A DNA stretch of 64,000 bases from Micromonospora haikouensis (GCF_900091595.1 NZ_FMCW01000013.1:1-64000), one strand, 5' to 3'. Shown: positions 17,977 through 26,925, counted from the stretch's first letter. Notes: generated by a model not told the origin, from the letters alone. Translations and numbers: made by a program.

Positions 17977-19368
17977 ATGGCGTTGACCCGACGGCAGTTC
18001 ACCCTGGGGGCGCTCGCCTCCACCGCGCTCACCACGACCGGGCTGTCGCTCGGCGCGCGGCCAGCCCTGGCGGCCACCTACACGGCCTACGCCATGACCT
18101 ACTTCACCGAGTCGCCGAGCTTCACCGGGGCCAACTACGGCCTGCACGTCGCCGTGAGCCGGGACGGCCTCAACTGGACCCCGCTCAACCAGAACAACCC
18201 CGTGGTCACCCCGACCGCCGGCGACCTCGGCCTGCGCGACCCGTACATCCACCGCAAGCAGGACGGCACGTTCGTGGTGGTCGCCACCGACCTCTACGGC
18301 ACCAACTTCGGGCGCAACAGCCAGTACCTGCACGTGTACGACTCGACGGACCTGACGAGCTTCACCGGCTACCGGCGGATCCAGATGCACACCTACAGCA
18401 ACGTGCACACCTGGGCCCCGACGGTGTTCTGGGACGCCGGGCGCGGCCAGTACGCCATCGTCTACTCCGCCAACACCAGCACGGACCTGTTCCTGGTGAA
18501 CTACACCTCGGACTTCCGCACCGTGAGCGCGCCGCAGACCTACTTCAGCCCGGGCTTCCCCATCCTCGACGCGGACATCCGGGTCAGCGGCGGGGTCACG
18601 TACCTGTTCTACAAGAACCTCTCGAACGGCAACCTGTACGGCGCCCGTTCCAGCACCGGCGCCCCCAACAGCTTCACCACCTACACCAGCGGCCTGCGGC
18701 AGGGCAACGCCATCGAGGGGGCGCACCTGGTCCCGCGCAACGACGGCGGCGCCTGGTGGCTGTGGGGGGACTCGTTCTCCCCGGTCAACAACGACATGTA
18801 CATGTGGTCCACCAGCAACGTCGGTGGCAACTCGTGGTCGGTCATGAACCAGCGCGACTACACGCCGCCGCTGAACTGCAAGCACGGCTCGATCACCGGC
18901 ATCACCGACGCCGAGTACAACGCCGCCGTCAGCCGCTGGGGCGCCCCGAACTGGGTCCGGCTGAAGTCCTCCAACCTGCCCGACTACTTCGTCCGGCACT
19001 CCAACGGTGCGGTCCGCATCGACCCGTACCCCTTCGACCCGTACCAGGACCAGATGTGGCGGATGGTGCCCGGCCTCGCCGACTCCTCCGCGGTGTCGTT
19101 CGAGTCGGTGAACCGCCCGGGCAACTACCTGCGGCACAGCGGCTACGTGGCGCGGCTCGCCGCCAACGACAACACCTCGACCTTCCGGGCCGACGCGACC
19201 TTCTACCGCACCGCCGGGCTGGCCGACAGCTCCTGGTCGTCGTTCCGCTCCTACAACTTCCCCGACCGCTACCTGCGGCACAGCAACTACGTGCTGCGCA
19301 TCGACCCCCTCAGCGCGGGCTCGTCGGAGGCGGACCGCCAGAGCGCCACCTTCCGGGTGACGTCCTAG
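17977..19368 (+). CDS. Tat-exported GH43-like hydrolase with AbfB (CBM42) domain
   Basis: The protein is 463 aa. A Tat-like signal (TRRQFTLGALAST) runs to ALAA. The catalytic module keeps GLRDPYIH, ILDADIRV and AIEGAHLV, matching the Asp/Asp/Glu set of its paralogue at 1100-2530. The AbfB module (from about 330) has DYFVRHSNGAVRID, SFESVNRPGNYLRHS and SFRSYNFPDRYLRHS. The start MALTRRQF follows AGAAAGG. The Tat signal differs from the Sec-type signal of the paralogue. It is probably an arabinofuranosidase-type enzyme acting outside the cell. Confidence 0.86.
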   Translation: MALTRRQFTLGALASTALTTTGLSLGARPALAATYTAYAMTYFTESPSFTGANYGLHVAVSRDGLNWTPLNQNNPVVTPTAGDLGLRDPYIHRKQDGTFVVVATDLYGTNFGRNSQYLHVYDSTDLTSFTGYRRIQMHTYSNVHTWAPTVFWDAGRGQYAIVYSANTSTDLFLVNYTSDFRTVSAPQTYFSPGFPILDADIRVSGGVTYLFYKNLSNGNLYGARSSTGAPNSFTTYTSGLRQGNAIEGAHLVPRNDGGAWWLWGDSFSPVNNDMYMWSTSNVGGNSWSVMNQRDYTPPLNCKHGSITGITDAEYNAAVSRWGAPNWVRLKSSNLPDYFVRHSNGAVRIDPYPFDPYQDQMWRMVPGLADSSAVSFESVNRPGNYLRHSGYVARLAANDNTSTFRADATFYRTAGLADSSWSSFRSYNFPDRYLRHSNYVLRIDPLSAGSSEADRQSATFRVTS

Positions 19369-20216
19369 CGACGCCGGGTCCCCCGCCGTCGCGCCGACCC
19401 CGTCCCGGCGCGACGGCGGGTGGACCGCGCACGGGCGGGGTCGTCCGGGCGGCGACCGCGGGCCACGGTCGCCGCCCGGCCCGTTGCGGGCCCCAGGTGC
19501 CAGAACGCACGTGGTATGCGGCGGCGGAACAGTCGGTGCAGGGCCAGCACGGCGGGGAGCTCATCCTCGGCGGGGTCTTCGCCAACGGCACCAGGACCGG
19601 TCACCGCCACTGGAACCGGCTGCCCGACGGCAGGCACATCGACCTCACGGCCGACCAGTTCCGCCCGGACGAGGCCGTCGTCGGCGGTCAGGTGCAGCAA
19701 CGGCCGCCGGGCACCCCGACGATGCCGCGCCGAGCACGAGGCGCTGAGGCAGCGGGTGCTCGTCGAACTGTCGTCCCGGCCTTCCCCCCGCCGGGCGGCC
19801 ACCGGAGAGGCCCGGTCGAGGGCTGCCGGCGGGCGGAGCCGCGGTCGCGACACACCGCGACACCCGCGACACGCAGAGGCATTGACATCGATTGCACATC
19901 CCGGCAGGCTTTGTGAAACCGTCTGCGGGCAGGCGGCGAACCGGGTTGTTCGAGTTGTGCCGAGTAACGTCAATCGATGTTCCCCTCAGCGATGAGGGAA
20001 ATGCGTAACACCTCGTAGTAGTACCTGGACGTCGACGGTCCCTTTCGCCTGCCGGGCGTTTTCCCGCCTGTCCGGGGGCAGAGTCCTGCCGTTCGTGCGT
20101 CGCCGTCCCGACTCGTTGCCGAAGCCAGGGGGTGTCGCGGTCGTGGCTGCTGTGATTCGTCCGGAGCCAGATCCCGGGTCGGCCTGGTCGTCTTCTCTCG
20201 ATGGATCGGAGATCTG
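19369..20216. other. Gene-poor stretch with a decayed gene
   Basis: These 848 bases hold no intact gene. A broken YunG-like coding remnant lies at 19525-19785. Beyond it, GTAACGTCAAT (19964-19974) is the exact complement of a stretch in the fucose promoter. A TTGACA at 19882 lacks a convincing -10. Confidence 0.5.
19525..19785 (+). pseudogene. Remnant of a YunG-family protein, frameshifted
   Basis: One frame reads GQHGGELILGGVFANGT and then HWNRLPDGRHIDLTADQF, the hallmark of small actinobacterial YunG-like proteins (expected core: GGELL, then YWNRLPDG and DLTREQF). The usual next segment, CRAEHEALRQRVLVEL, is present in a different frame, so a frameshift lies near 19717-19722. The expected N-terminus (a conserved GQC motif) is not found. 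The match rests on memory of the family pattern, not a search. Function of the intact family is unclear. Confidence 0.5.
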
Positions 20217-21383
20217 ATGCGCGTCGCCCTGCTCACCACGACTCAGCACGGCCATCTGAACCCGTATGTTCCGGTGGTCAACGCGCTCCAGAGTGCTGGC
20301 AGTGAGGTCGCGCTGTTGCTGTTGTCCGCCGACGGCGGCGCGCTCGACGAGCAGCGCCGCCAGGCACTGGGCAAGGCAGAGGTCCACGGGGTCGGGCAGG
20401 TCGAGATGGCGCCGTGGAGCGGCGACCCGGCGAAGATCGGCCCGATGCTCCGGTCGTCGCCGGTGGCGGACCAGACCGCCGACGCGATCCGGGCGGTCGA
20501 ACCGGACTTCGTGCTCATCGACTCGCTGCCGGTCACGGCGGCGGCCATGGTCGGCGCCCACGCGTCCGGCGTGCCGTACGGGATGATCTGGGCCAACCTC
20601 GGCGGAGTGTGCCCGGCCGAGCACCGGCGGGGCCGCTGGCCCTACGACGAGCAGGTCGGCGCCTATCTGACCGGGCACGGGGTGGGGTGGTCGACCCGGA
20701 CCCACTCCGCGCGGTCGCCGATCCTCAACCTGATGCCGACGATTCCCGCCCTCGTCGGTGCCGACGCGGTGACCGACGACGGTGTGCAGCTCGTCGGGCT
20801 GCCGGGCGCGGCGGGCGCACGCGGGGACGAGGTCGCCTTCGCGGGCCTGGACCGGCTCGACCCCGACCGCCCGGTGGTGTACGTGTCCTTCGGCACGATC
20901 TTCTACCGGCGGCCGGAGCTGCTGCGCACGGTGATCCTCGGGGCGGCCGCGACCGGCGCCCAGGTGATCGCCGCGGTGGGCGACCTCGCCGCGGAGCTGG
21001 CGCTGCCCGACGACGTGCTCACCGCCCCCTACCTGCCGCAACGTGAGGTGCTCGAACGCGCCGACGTGTTCGTCACCCACGGCGGCTACAACTCGGTGGC
21101 GGAGTCGGTCCGGGCGGCGACGCCGATGCTGGTGATCCCGCTGGCGGTGGACCAGCCCATCCAGGCGCACTTCGTCGGCAGCGCGGGCTTCGGCACGGCC
21201 TTGCCGCCGGCCGACGTCACCGGGCAGGCGGTCGCCGCCGCGGTCGCCGACCTGCTCGATCCCGCCCGGGACTACCGGGCCCGGCTGCGCGCCGCGCAGC
21301 CGGAGTGCGGCGACTCCGCCACACGCACGGCCGAGCTGGTCGTCGGCGCGGTCGAGACGCTGCAGCGGCAGGGGGCGCGGTGA
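20217..21383 (+). CDS. GT1 (MGT/YjiC-type) glycosyltransferase
   Basis: The protein is 388 aa. The N-terminal Rossmann half starts TTTQHGHLNPYVPV, and the nucleotide-sugar half has VVYVSFGTI and FVTHGGYNSVAES, the UDP/TDP-sugar binding motif of macrolide-type glycosyltransferases. No transmembrane segment. GGAG lies 5 nt before the ATG. It opens an operon, its stop overlapping the dioxygenase start by 4 bp. It probably glycosylates a small aromatic or other lipophilic acceptor, either as a biosynthetic step or for self-protection; the acceptor is unknown. Confidence 0.88.
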   Translation: MRVALLTTTQHGHLNPYVPVVNALQSAGSEVALLLLSADGGALDEQRRQALGKAEVHGVGQVEMAPWSGDPAKIGPMLRSSPVADQTADAIRAVEPDFVLIDSLPVTAAAMVGAHASGVPYGMIWANLGGVCPAEHRRGRWPYDEQVGAYLTGHGVGWSTRTHSARSPILNLMPTIPALVGADAVTDDGVQLVGLPGAAGARGDEVAFAGLDRLDPDRPVVYVSFGTIFYRRPELLRTVILGAAATGAQVIAAVGDLAAELALPDDVLTAPYLPQREVLERADVFVTHGGYNSVAESVRAATPMLVIPLAVDQPIQAHFVGSAGFGTALPPADVTGQAVAAAVADLLDPARDYRARLRAAQPECGDSATRTAELVVGAVETLQRQGAR

Positions 21384-22702
21384 CCATCGAACTGCAGCGG
21401 CCGGTCGGCGACCCGATCGTGCTCGACGATCCCGGGCGTCACTCGTTCCGGGTGGACCGCCGCGCCTACACCGACGAGGACGTGGCCGCCCGGGAGCTGA
21501 CCCGCATCTTCGACCGGTGCTGGTTGTACGTCGGGCACGAGTCGGAGGTGCCCGGGCCGGGCTCGTACGTGGCCCGCGACGTCGGCGGGCGTCCGGTGGT
21601 CATGGCGCGCGGGTCCGACGGGGTGATCCGGGTGTTCGCCAACAGTTGCACCCACCGTGGGGCCCTGATCTGCTCGCAGCCGGCCGGGCAGGTCAGATCG
21701 TTCCGGTGCCCGTACCACGACTGGACGTTCTCCAATCAGGGCGACCTGGTCGGGGTCCCGATCCCGGACGGATACGGGCCGGGTTTCCGGAAGGCGGACT
21801 TCGGCCTCGCGCGGCACCGCAGTGACACCTACCGCGGTTTCGTGTTCGTCACTTTCGATCCGCAGCAGCCGCTCACCCTGACCGAATACCTGGCGGGTGC
21901 GACGGAATACCTCGACCTCGTCGACGACCAGTCCGAGGCGGGGATGGAGGTGATCCGCGGCGCGCAACTGCACGGGGCCCAGGCCAACTGGAAGCTCATG
22001 ATGGAGAACAGCGTCGACATCTACCATTTCCGGGCCCTGCACAAGCGGTACGTCACCTACATGGAGTCGCTCGGGTCGGTGCCACCCCGGCGGCGGGGCG
22101 GCTTCGGCCGTGCCCTCGGCCTGGGTCACGGCGCCAACGAGCTGCCGCCGGCGGCGGCCCGGCCGCTCGCCTACTGGACGCCGATGTTCGGCGCGGAGGT
22201 CCGGCCCCGGATCGAGGCGACGGCCGCCCGCTTCGTCGACCGGTTCGGCCCCGAACGCGCCCAGCGGATCACCGGCACCAACCGCGCGCTGCTGGTCTTC
22301 CCCAACCTGATGATCATCGACGCGATCGCGATCACGATCCGCAAGATCGACCCGGTCGGTGCCGGCCGGATGGCCATCACCTCGGTCGCCCTGGCCCCCA
22401 GGGACGAGGATCCGGATATCCGGGAGCTCCGCAAGAGCCACTACCTGACGTTCCTCGGTCCCGCCGGCTTCGCCACCCCCGACGACATCGAGATCATCGA
22501 GTCGTGCCAGCGGGGCTACCTCAACCGCACGGTCCGCTACTCCGACCTGTCCCGGGGCATGAACAAGGAGGTCCCGGAGACGACCGACGAGCTTCCCGCC
22601 CGCGAGTTCTGGCGGCAGTGGGACCGGCTGATGCACGGCGACGACGGCCACCACGTCGAGGCCGCCCACCCCGGCGGCGCGCACGGGACGGGCCCACGAT
22701 GA
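21380..22702 (+). CDS. Rieske aromatic-ring-hydroxylating dioxygenase, alpha subunit
   Basis: The protein is 440 aa. The Rieske [2Fe-2S] ligands are Cys90, His92, Cys110 and His113 (C-X-H-X17-C-X2-H, exact spacing). The catalytic iron site is Asp213, His216 and His221 in the ENSVDIYHFRALH segment. Family members add both atoms of O2 to an aromatic ring to give a cis-diol. GTG start overlapping the glycosyltransferase stop. No dedicated ferredoxin or reductase gene follows directly; the flavoprotein at 25295-25951 is the only nearby electron-transfer candidate. Confidence 0.92.
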   Translation: MTIELQRPVGDPIVLDDPGRHSFRVDRRAYTDEDVAARELTRIFDRCWLYVGHESEVPGPGSYVARDVGGRPVVMARGSDGVIRVFANSCTHRGALICSQPAGQVRSFRCPYHDWTFSNQGDLVGVPIPDGYGPGFRKADFGLARHRSDTYRGFVFVTFDPQQPLTLTEYLAGATEYLDLVDDQSEAGMEVIRGAQLHGAQANWKLMMENSVDIYHFRALHKRYVTYMESLGSVPPRRRGGFGRALGLGHGANELPPAAARPLAYWTPMFGAEVRPRIEATAARFVDRFGPERAQRITGTNRALLVFPNLMIIDAIAITIRKIDPVGAGRMAITSVALAPRDEDPDIRELRKSHYLTFLGPAGFATPDDIEIIESCQRGYLNRTVRYSDLSRGMNKEVPETTDELPAREFWRQWDRLMHGDDGHHVEAAHPGGAHGTGPR

Positions 22703-23211
22703 CCATCGAGCTGAGCGTCGACGAGGCGGCCCAGGTCCGGCTGTGGCACCGGGTGAGCCAGTTCCTGTTCCGCGAGGCGCGCCTGCTCGACGAGTGGCGC
22801 CTGCGCGAGTGGTACGACGAGATGCTGACCGACGACGTCCGCTACGCGGTGCCGGCCACCGACGTCCGCGACGGGACGACCGACGCGCTCGGGCTCGTCG
22901 ACGACGACGCCGCCCGGCTGCGCCAGCGCATCGAACAGCTCCTCAACGACGAGGTGTGGTGCGAGAACCCCCGGTCGCGGACGAACCGGATGATCGGCAA
23001 CGTGGAGATCCTGGCCGACCGGGGCACCCACCTCGACGTGGCGGCGAACGTCGTCGTGCACCGGTTCGGGCACGGGCGCTCCGACGCCTACGTCGGGAAG
23101 TACCGGTTCGAGCTGGTCGTGGCGGGCGAGTCGTTCCGGGTCCGGCGACGGGTCGTGGTGCTCGACCACGAGACGTTGTACGAGCACGGCAAGCTCAGCA
23201 TCATCCTGTGA
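22699..23211 (+). CDS. Ring-hydroxylating dioxygenase, beta subunit
   Basis: The protein is 170 aa with the small SnoaL/NTF2-like fold of dioxygenase beta subunits: QFLFREARLLDEWRLREWYDEMLTDDVRYAVP at the start and FRVRRRVVVLDHE near the end (the usual ARRRVVLD motif). The ATG overlaps the alpha-subunit stop, fitting equimolar synthesis. It is structural in the alpha3-beta3 hexamer and may shape substrate choice. Confidence 0.9.
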   Translation: MTIELSVDEAAQVRLWHRVSQFLFREARLLDEWRLREWYDEMLTDDVRYAVPATDVRDGTTDALGLVDDDAARLRQRIEQLLNDEVWCENPRSRTNRMIGNVEILADRGTHLDVAANVVVHRFGHGRSDAYVGKYRFELVVAGESFRVRRRVVVLDHETLYEHGKLSIIL

Positions 23212-23218
23212 CCGGGCA

Positions 23219-24427
23219 GTGACGGCGGCCGGCACCGGCAAGGCCCCACCCGTTGCCACCGCCCAGCCGGGTCTCCCCCGCGAGGTCTACGTCCTCAGTG
23301 TCGTCGGTGGCTGCGTCATGCTCGGCCTGGGGCTGGTGCTGCCGGTGCTGCCGGTGTACGCGGCGACGTTCGGGGCGGGGCCCACCCGGATCGGCGTGCT
23401 CGTCGCCCTGTTCGCGTTGCTGCGGCTGGCCGCCAGCCCGTTCTGCGGCCGGCTCGGCGCCCGGTTCGGGGAACGGCGGGTCCTCGTCGCCGGCCTGCTG
23501 CTGTGCGCGGTCTCCTCGGCCCTCACCGCGTTCGCCTCGTCCTACGGGCAGCTGCTCGTGTTCCGGGGCCTCGGCGGCGTCGGTTCGGTGCTGTTCTCGG
23601 TGTCCGCCCTGGCGACGCTCCTGGCGGTCGCGCCGGCCGACCGGCGGGGCCGGGCCAGCGCCGTGTTCGAGGCGGGCTTCCTGCTCGGCGGGGTCTGCGG
23701 ACCGGCGCTGGGCGGGCTCCTCGCCCTCGTCGACCTGTCCACGCCGTTCCTGGCGTACGCCGTGCTGTTGCTGGCCGCCGCGGCGCTGACCCTGGCGGTG
23801 CTCCGCACCGGCCGCACCGCCGGCGCGGAGCCCGGCCGGGACGCGGTCGGGCTGCCGGTCCTGCTGCGGGACCGCCGCTACGTGGCGGCGTGCCTCGCGG
23901 CGCTGGCGCAGGGCTGGGTCCTGTTCGGGCTGCGCGGCGCGCTGGTGCCCACGGTGGTGGTGGCCTGGCGGCACGACGTGACGTGGGTCGGCTGGGCGTT
24001 CACGACGTCCGCCGTCGTCCAGGCGCTGCTGATCGTGCCGGCGGGTCGGGTCGTGGACCGGGCCGGCCGCCGGCCCGCCATGGTCGCCGGCACCGGGGTG
24101 GCCGCGGCGGCGATCGCCGCCCTGGCGTTCGTGGACAGCTACGCCTGGCTCGTCGTGCTGCTCTGTGTGTACGCGGCGGGTTCGGCGCTGCTCAACGCCG
24201 CGCCGGCCGCGCTGATCGGAGACGTCGTCGCGGGCCGCGCCGGCAGTGGCGTCGCCGTCTTCTCGATGTGCACCGACGTCGGCGCCGTGGTCGGGCCGGT
24301 CGTGGTCGGCCTCGTCGCCGAGCGGGTGGGCGTGCCGGCCGCCTTCGGCAGCGGCGCGGCGCTCCTGGTCGCCGCCTTCGTGGCGGCGTGGACGTTGCCA
24401 ACTGTTCGGCCAATGCGAAGGAGTTGA
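23219..24427 (+). CDS. MFS transporter, drug-efflux type
   Basis: The protein is 402 aa with 12 predicted helices after a short soluble N-terminus. The inter-helix loop 2-3 motif appears as CGRLGARFGERRVL, and RVVDRAGRRPAM is its counterpart in the second half. The GTG start lies 8 bp after the dioxygenase. Its place in the operon suggests export of the operon's product. Confidence 0.87.
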   Translation: MTAAGTGKAPPVATAQPGLPREVYVLSVVGGCVMLGLGLVLPVLPVYAATFGAGPTRIGVLVALFALLRLAASPFCGRLGARFGERRVLVAGLLLCAVSSALTAFASSYGQLLVFRGLGGVGSVLFSVSALATLLAVAPADRRGRASAVFEAGFLLGGVCGPALGGLLALVDLSTPFLAYAVLLLAAAALTLAVLRTGRTAGAEPGRDAVGLPVLLRDRRYVAACLAALAQGWVLFGLRGALVPTVVVAWRHDVTWVGWAFTTSAVVQALLIVPAGRVVDRAGRRPAMVAGTGVAAAAIAALAFVDSYAWLVVLLCVYAAGSALLNAAPAALIGDVVAGRAGSGVAVFSMCTDVGAVVGPVVVGLVAERVGVPAAFGSGAALLVAAFVAAWTLPTVRPMRRS

Positions 24428-24430
24428 TCG

Positions 24431-24823
24431 ATGAGCCAGCCGGATGTCCGCCACGAGCAGGGCGTGGCCATGTTCCAGCAGGTCTTCGGCCGCGAACCGC
24501 GCCCGGGCTCCTACCCGGAGTTCCTGCGGATCACCGTCGACCACCTGTTCGGCGAGATCTGGACCCGCCCGCACCTCAGCGTCGAGGAGCGGGAACTGGT
24601 GGCGCTGACCGCGGTGGCGCTGGCCCGGACCGACTGGGAGCTGCGCGGCCACATCGGTGCCGCCCTGCACCTCGGGATGTCGCGGGAGAAGATCGTCGAG
24701 GTCATCATCCAGCTCGCCTACTACGGTGGCTGGCCGGTGGCCAACAACGGGCTGCGCGTCGCCCAGGAGGTCTTCGCCGAGTTGGACGCCGCCGCGGACA
24801 AGGACGCGGACCGTGACCGGTGA
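24431..24823 (+). CDS. Carboxymuconolactone decarboxylase family protein
   Basis: The protein is 130 aa. The helical CMD core is clear: FGEIWTRPHLSVEERELVALTAVALARTD with ELRGHIGAALHLGMSREKIVEVIIQ. It lacks the CxxC of AhpD-type peroxidases, so it is closer to the gamma-carboxymuconolactone decarboxylase branch and its polyketide-oxidation relatives. AAGGAG precedes the ATG. In this operon it could decarboxylate or isomerise a ring-cleaved or oxidised product of the dioxygenase; the true substrate is unknown. Confidence 0.85.
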   Translation: MSQPDVRHEQGVAMFQQVFGREPRPGSYPEFLRITVDHLFGEIWTRPHLSVEERELVALTAVALARTDWELRGHIGAALHLGMSREKIVEVIIQLAYYGGWPVANNGLRVAQEVFAELDAAADKDADRDR

Positions 24824-25352
24824 GTCGTCTCCCCTCGACCCGGCCGAGAAGGTCGACCTGTGGCGTCAGCGGTTCTTCGAGGCCCAGGCCGCCGCGGAGG
24901 AGTTCGTCCTGGGCGAGCACGGCGAAGCGGGCCTGGCCGCGTGGATCCAGGCGAACTCCCGGATCACCGCGGAGCTGCTGCGGGCGCAACGGCCCGCCGG
25001 GGTGTCCGCCACCGACCACTTCATGACGCGGCTGCGCAACCAGCTGTTGCTGTACGACTCGGCGGTGACGAGTGAGCCCGGCCCCTCGGGCACCGTCCTG
25101 CGCAACGCCGACTGCGGGATCCTGCGGTACCGCAAGCGGGCCGCCCGCGCCGGCGTCGTGCTGACGTTCTCGTCGCCGTGCGCGTACTGCCAGGAACTCA
25201 ACACCGCCATCGCCGCCCGCTACGTGGAGCCGGACGTCACGGTGACCTGTGACCAGGCGGGCGAGGGGTGCACCTGGCGCGCGGAGTCCCCTCCTCACGC
25301 ACCGGCGGGGGACGCGGCCGGCTCGCCGCAGCGGGGACGGGCCGGCGCCTGA
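24813..25352 (+). CDS. Unrecognised 179-aa cysteine-containing protein
   Basis: I do not recognise this family. The GTG start overlaps the CMD gene by 11 bp, so it is coupled to it. The first 110 residues are helical and charged (KVDLWRQRFFEAQAAAEEF). The centre has GTVLRNADCGILRYRKRA, and the C-terminal part has CAYC and later CDQAGEGC, giving five Cys that could bind a metal or cofactor. The last 20 residues are disordered and overlap the convergent flavoprotein gene by 58 bp. There is no signal peptide or membrane segment. Tight coupling argues for a role in the pathway, perhaps catalytic or as a cofactor carrier. Confidence 0.75.
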   Translation: MTGESSPLDPAEKVDLWRQRFFEAQAAAEEFVLGEHGEAGLAAWIQANSRITAELLRAQRPAGVSATDHFMTRLRNQLLLYDSAVTSEPGPSGTVLRNADCGILRYRKRAARAGVVLTFSSPCAYCQELNTAIAARYVEPDVTVTCDQAGEGCTWRAESPPHAPAGDAAGSPQRGRAGA

Positions 25353-25951
25353 ACCACCGGCAGGGCCGTGCGGTCGGGGGCCGGCGACCGGCTGGCGTCG
25401 AGCGTCATGCCGAGTTGCCGGCCCACGGCCACGCACAGGTCGACCGCCGCGGTGCGGGTCAGGTCCTGGTGCTCGTTCTGGGTGACGCACGCCGACGCCA
25501 CGTTCCTGTTCCGCAGGCGCAGATACCACGGGAACAGCGCGCCCAGCGCGGGCTCGGTCAGCATCGTGCGCGAGTGGACGATCGTGCCCACCAGCAGGTT
25601 GCCGAACGGGCGGTGCGGGGCGTTCATGAAGCTCTTCAGGCGTTCCTGGAAGATCTTCAGCACGGCCGGCACGTTCCCCGCGTACACCGGCATGGCGAGC
25701 AGCATCGCCTGCGCGCCCTCGGCCAGGTCGACGACGTGCGCGAAGTCGTCGTCGAGGGTGCACCGGCCCACCTCGGGATCGAGGCAGGTGTCCTCGCCCT
25801 CGCACATCGCGATGCGGTGGTCGATCAGCCGGATCCGTTGGATCTGCGCGTCGCCGACCTCCCGGACGACGCCGGTGATCGCCGCTTCGAGCAGCGCGTC
25901 GGTCACCGACGGCAGACGTTTCTGCGTGCAGGACAACGCGACGATCTTCAT
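25295..25951 (-). CDS. NADPH-dependent FMN reductase / iron-sulfur flavoprotein family
   Basis: The protein is 218 aa. A flavodoxin-like fold starts MKIVALSCTQKRL. GEDTCLDPEVGRC has Cys residues in the loop where iron-sulfur flavoproteins bind a cluster, though the spacing is not the canonical C-X2-C-X2-C set. AMPVYAGNVPAVLKIFQERL and VGTIVHSR are the FMN-contact segments. The C-terminal 30 residues are Pro/Ala-rich. It is convergent with the dioxygenase operon and might feed electrons to the Rieske enzyme; this is inferred from proximity only. Confidence 0.8.
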   Translation of the reverse strand: MKIVALSCTQKRLPSVTDALLEAAITGVVREVGDAQIQRIRLIDHRIAMCEGEDTCLDPEVGRCTLDDDFAHVVDLAEGAQAMLLAMPVYAGNVPAVLKIFQERLKSFMNAPHRPFGNLLVGTIVHSRTMLTEPALGALFPWYLRLRNRNVASACVTQNEHQDLTRTAAVDLCVAVGRQLGMTLDASRSPAPDRTALPVVQAPARPRCGEPAASPAGA

Positions 25952-26121
25952 TCGAGGGGCCTCCCCTGTCCGCTCGGCGCCAACCCGGGGCCGGCCACCT
26001 GACGAAGCCTCGTGGCCGTCACGCGGAGGCAGCACCAACCTACCGACAGTGGGGCATCGCCGGAAGCGCTCGCACCGCTTGCGCTGCCGGCCCGGGACAC
26101 CACGGCGGGACCGGTCGCGGG

Positions 26122-26700
26122 TCAGAGGCTGCTGCGGTAGGGCGGCATGAACCGCAGCCGGGGCATCTGGTCGGCGATGGCGGCGAGCTTGCGCACCTCG
26201 GTGAAGCCGCCGGCCATGGAGAGGTCGGGCTGGATGATGTCGACGGCGTCGGTGGCGAACAGCCGGGCGTACTCGTAGCGGTTGTGGAAGTGCTCGCCGC
26301 CGGAGATCGGCATGGTGGCCCGGGCGCGCAGCTCGGCGTACCGCTCGATGTGGGTCCACGGCAGCGGCTCCTCGAACCAGCCGAGGTCGAACGGCTCCAG
26401 CTCCCGCACCAGCCGGGCGGCGGTGTGCATGGCGAAGCGGGCGTGGCCCTCGACGTACAGCTCGGTCTCGGGCCCGACGGCGGCGCGGACGGCGGCGACG
26501 ATGTCGATCGAGCGGCGCAGCTCGGCCCGGGACAGCTCGGCGAACGCGGCGGGCTCCCGGTCGCCGGTGTACCAGCCGTTGGCGTAGACCCGGACGCGGT
26601 CGCGGCAGGCACCGCCGGTGAGCCGGTACGCAGGCACCCCGAGGGCCTTGCCCATCAGGTCGTAGAGGACCTGGTCGAAGCGGCCGGCGGCAGCCACGGC
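26122..26700 (-). pseudogene. Broken enolase-superfamily (mandelate racemase group) gene
   Basis: Only pieces of a roughly 400-aa sugar-acid dehydratase remain, in one frame. LYDLMGKALGVPAYRLTGG and RVYANGWYTG start it; the next block ELRRSIDIVAAVRAAVG follows with the normal GY-ALKFDPFG stretch (KxK base) missing. YVEGHARF, GWFEEPLP and ISGGEHFHN keep metal ligands. After FTEVRKLAAIADQ the C-terminus turns into an unrelated tail (MPRLRFMPPYRSSL) instead of the expected PHN region. The N-terminal capping domain and a start codon are absent. The loss of both catalytic bases argues it is dead. Confidence 0.75.
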
Positions 26701-26925
26701 CGCGGCCCCACCGACGGGCTGGACGGTGCGGGCGGAACCCGGGGTGAAGTGGGCGGAGCTGGCCCCGGTGCACACGGCGTTCAACGCCGACCGGCCGCTG
26801 AGCACCGTGCGCGCCGCCGCCCGACGGTCTCTGCCGGGTGAGCCGGCCGGTGGACGTACGACGCGGTGCGCCGGTGGCCCGAGGATGGGGTTGACGTTCG
26901 AGCCACTATTCGGAGGTACCCGGCG

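Noticed and set aside
19882-19910. TTGACA followed 17 nt later by CAGGCT as a promoter
   Set aside because: The -10 box is weak and no intact gene follows within 300 bp.
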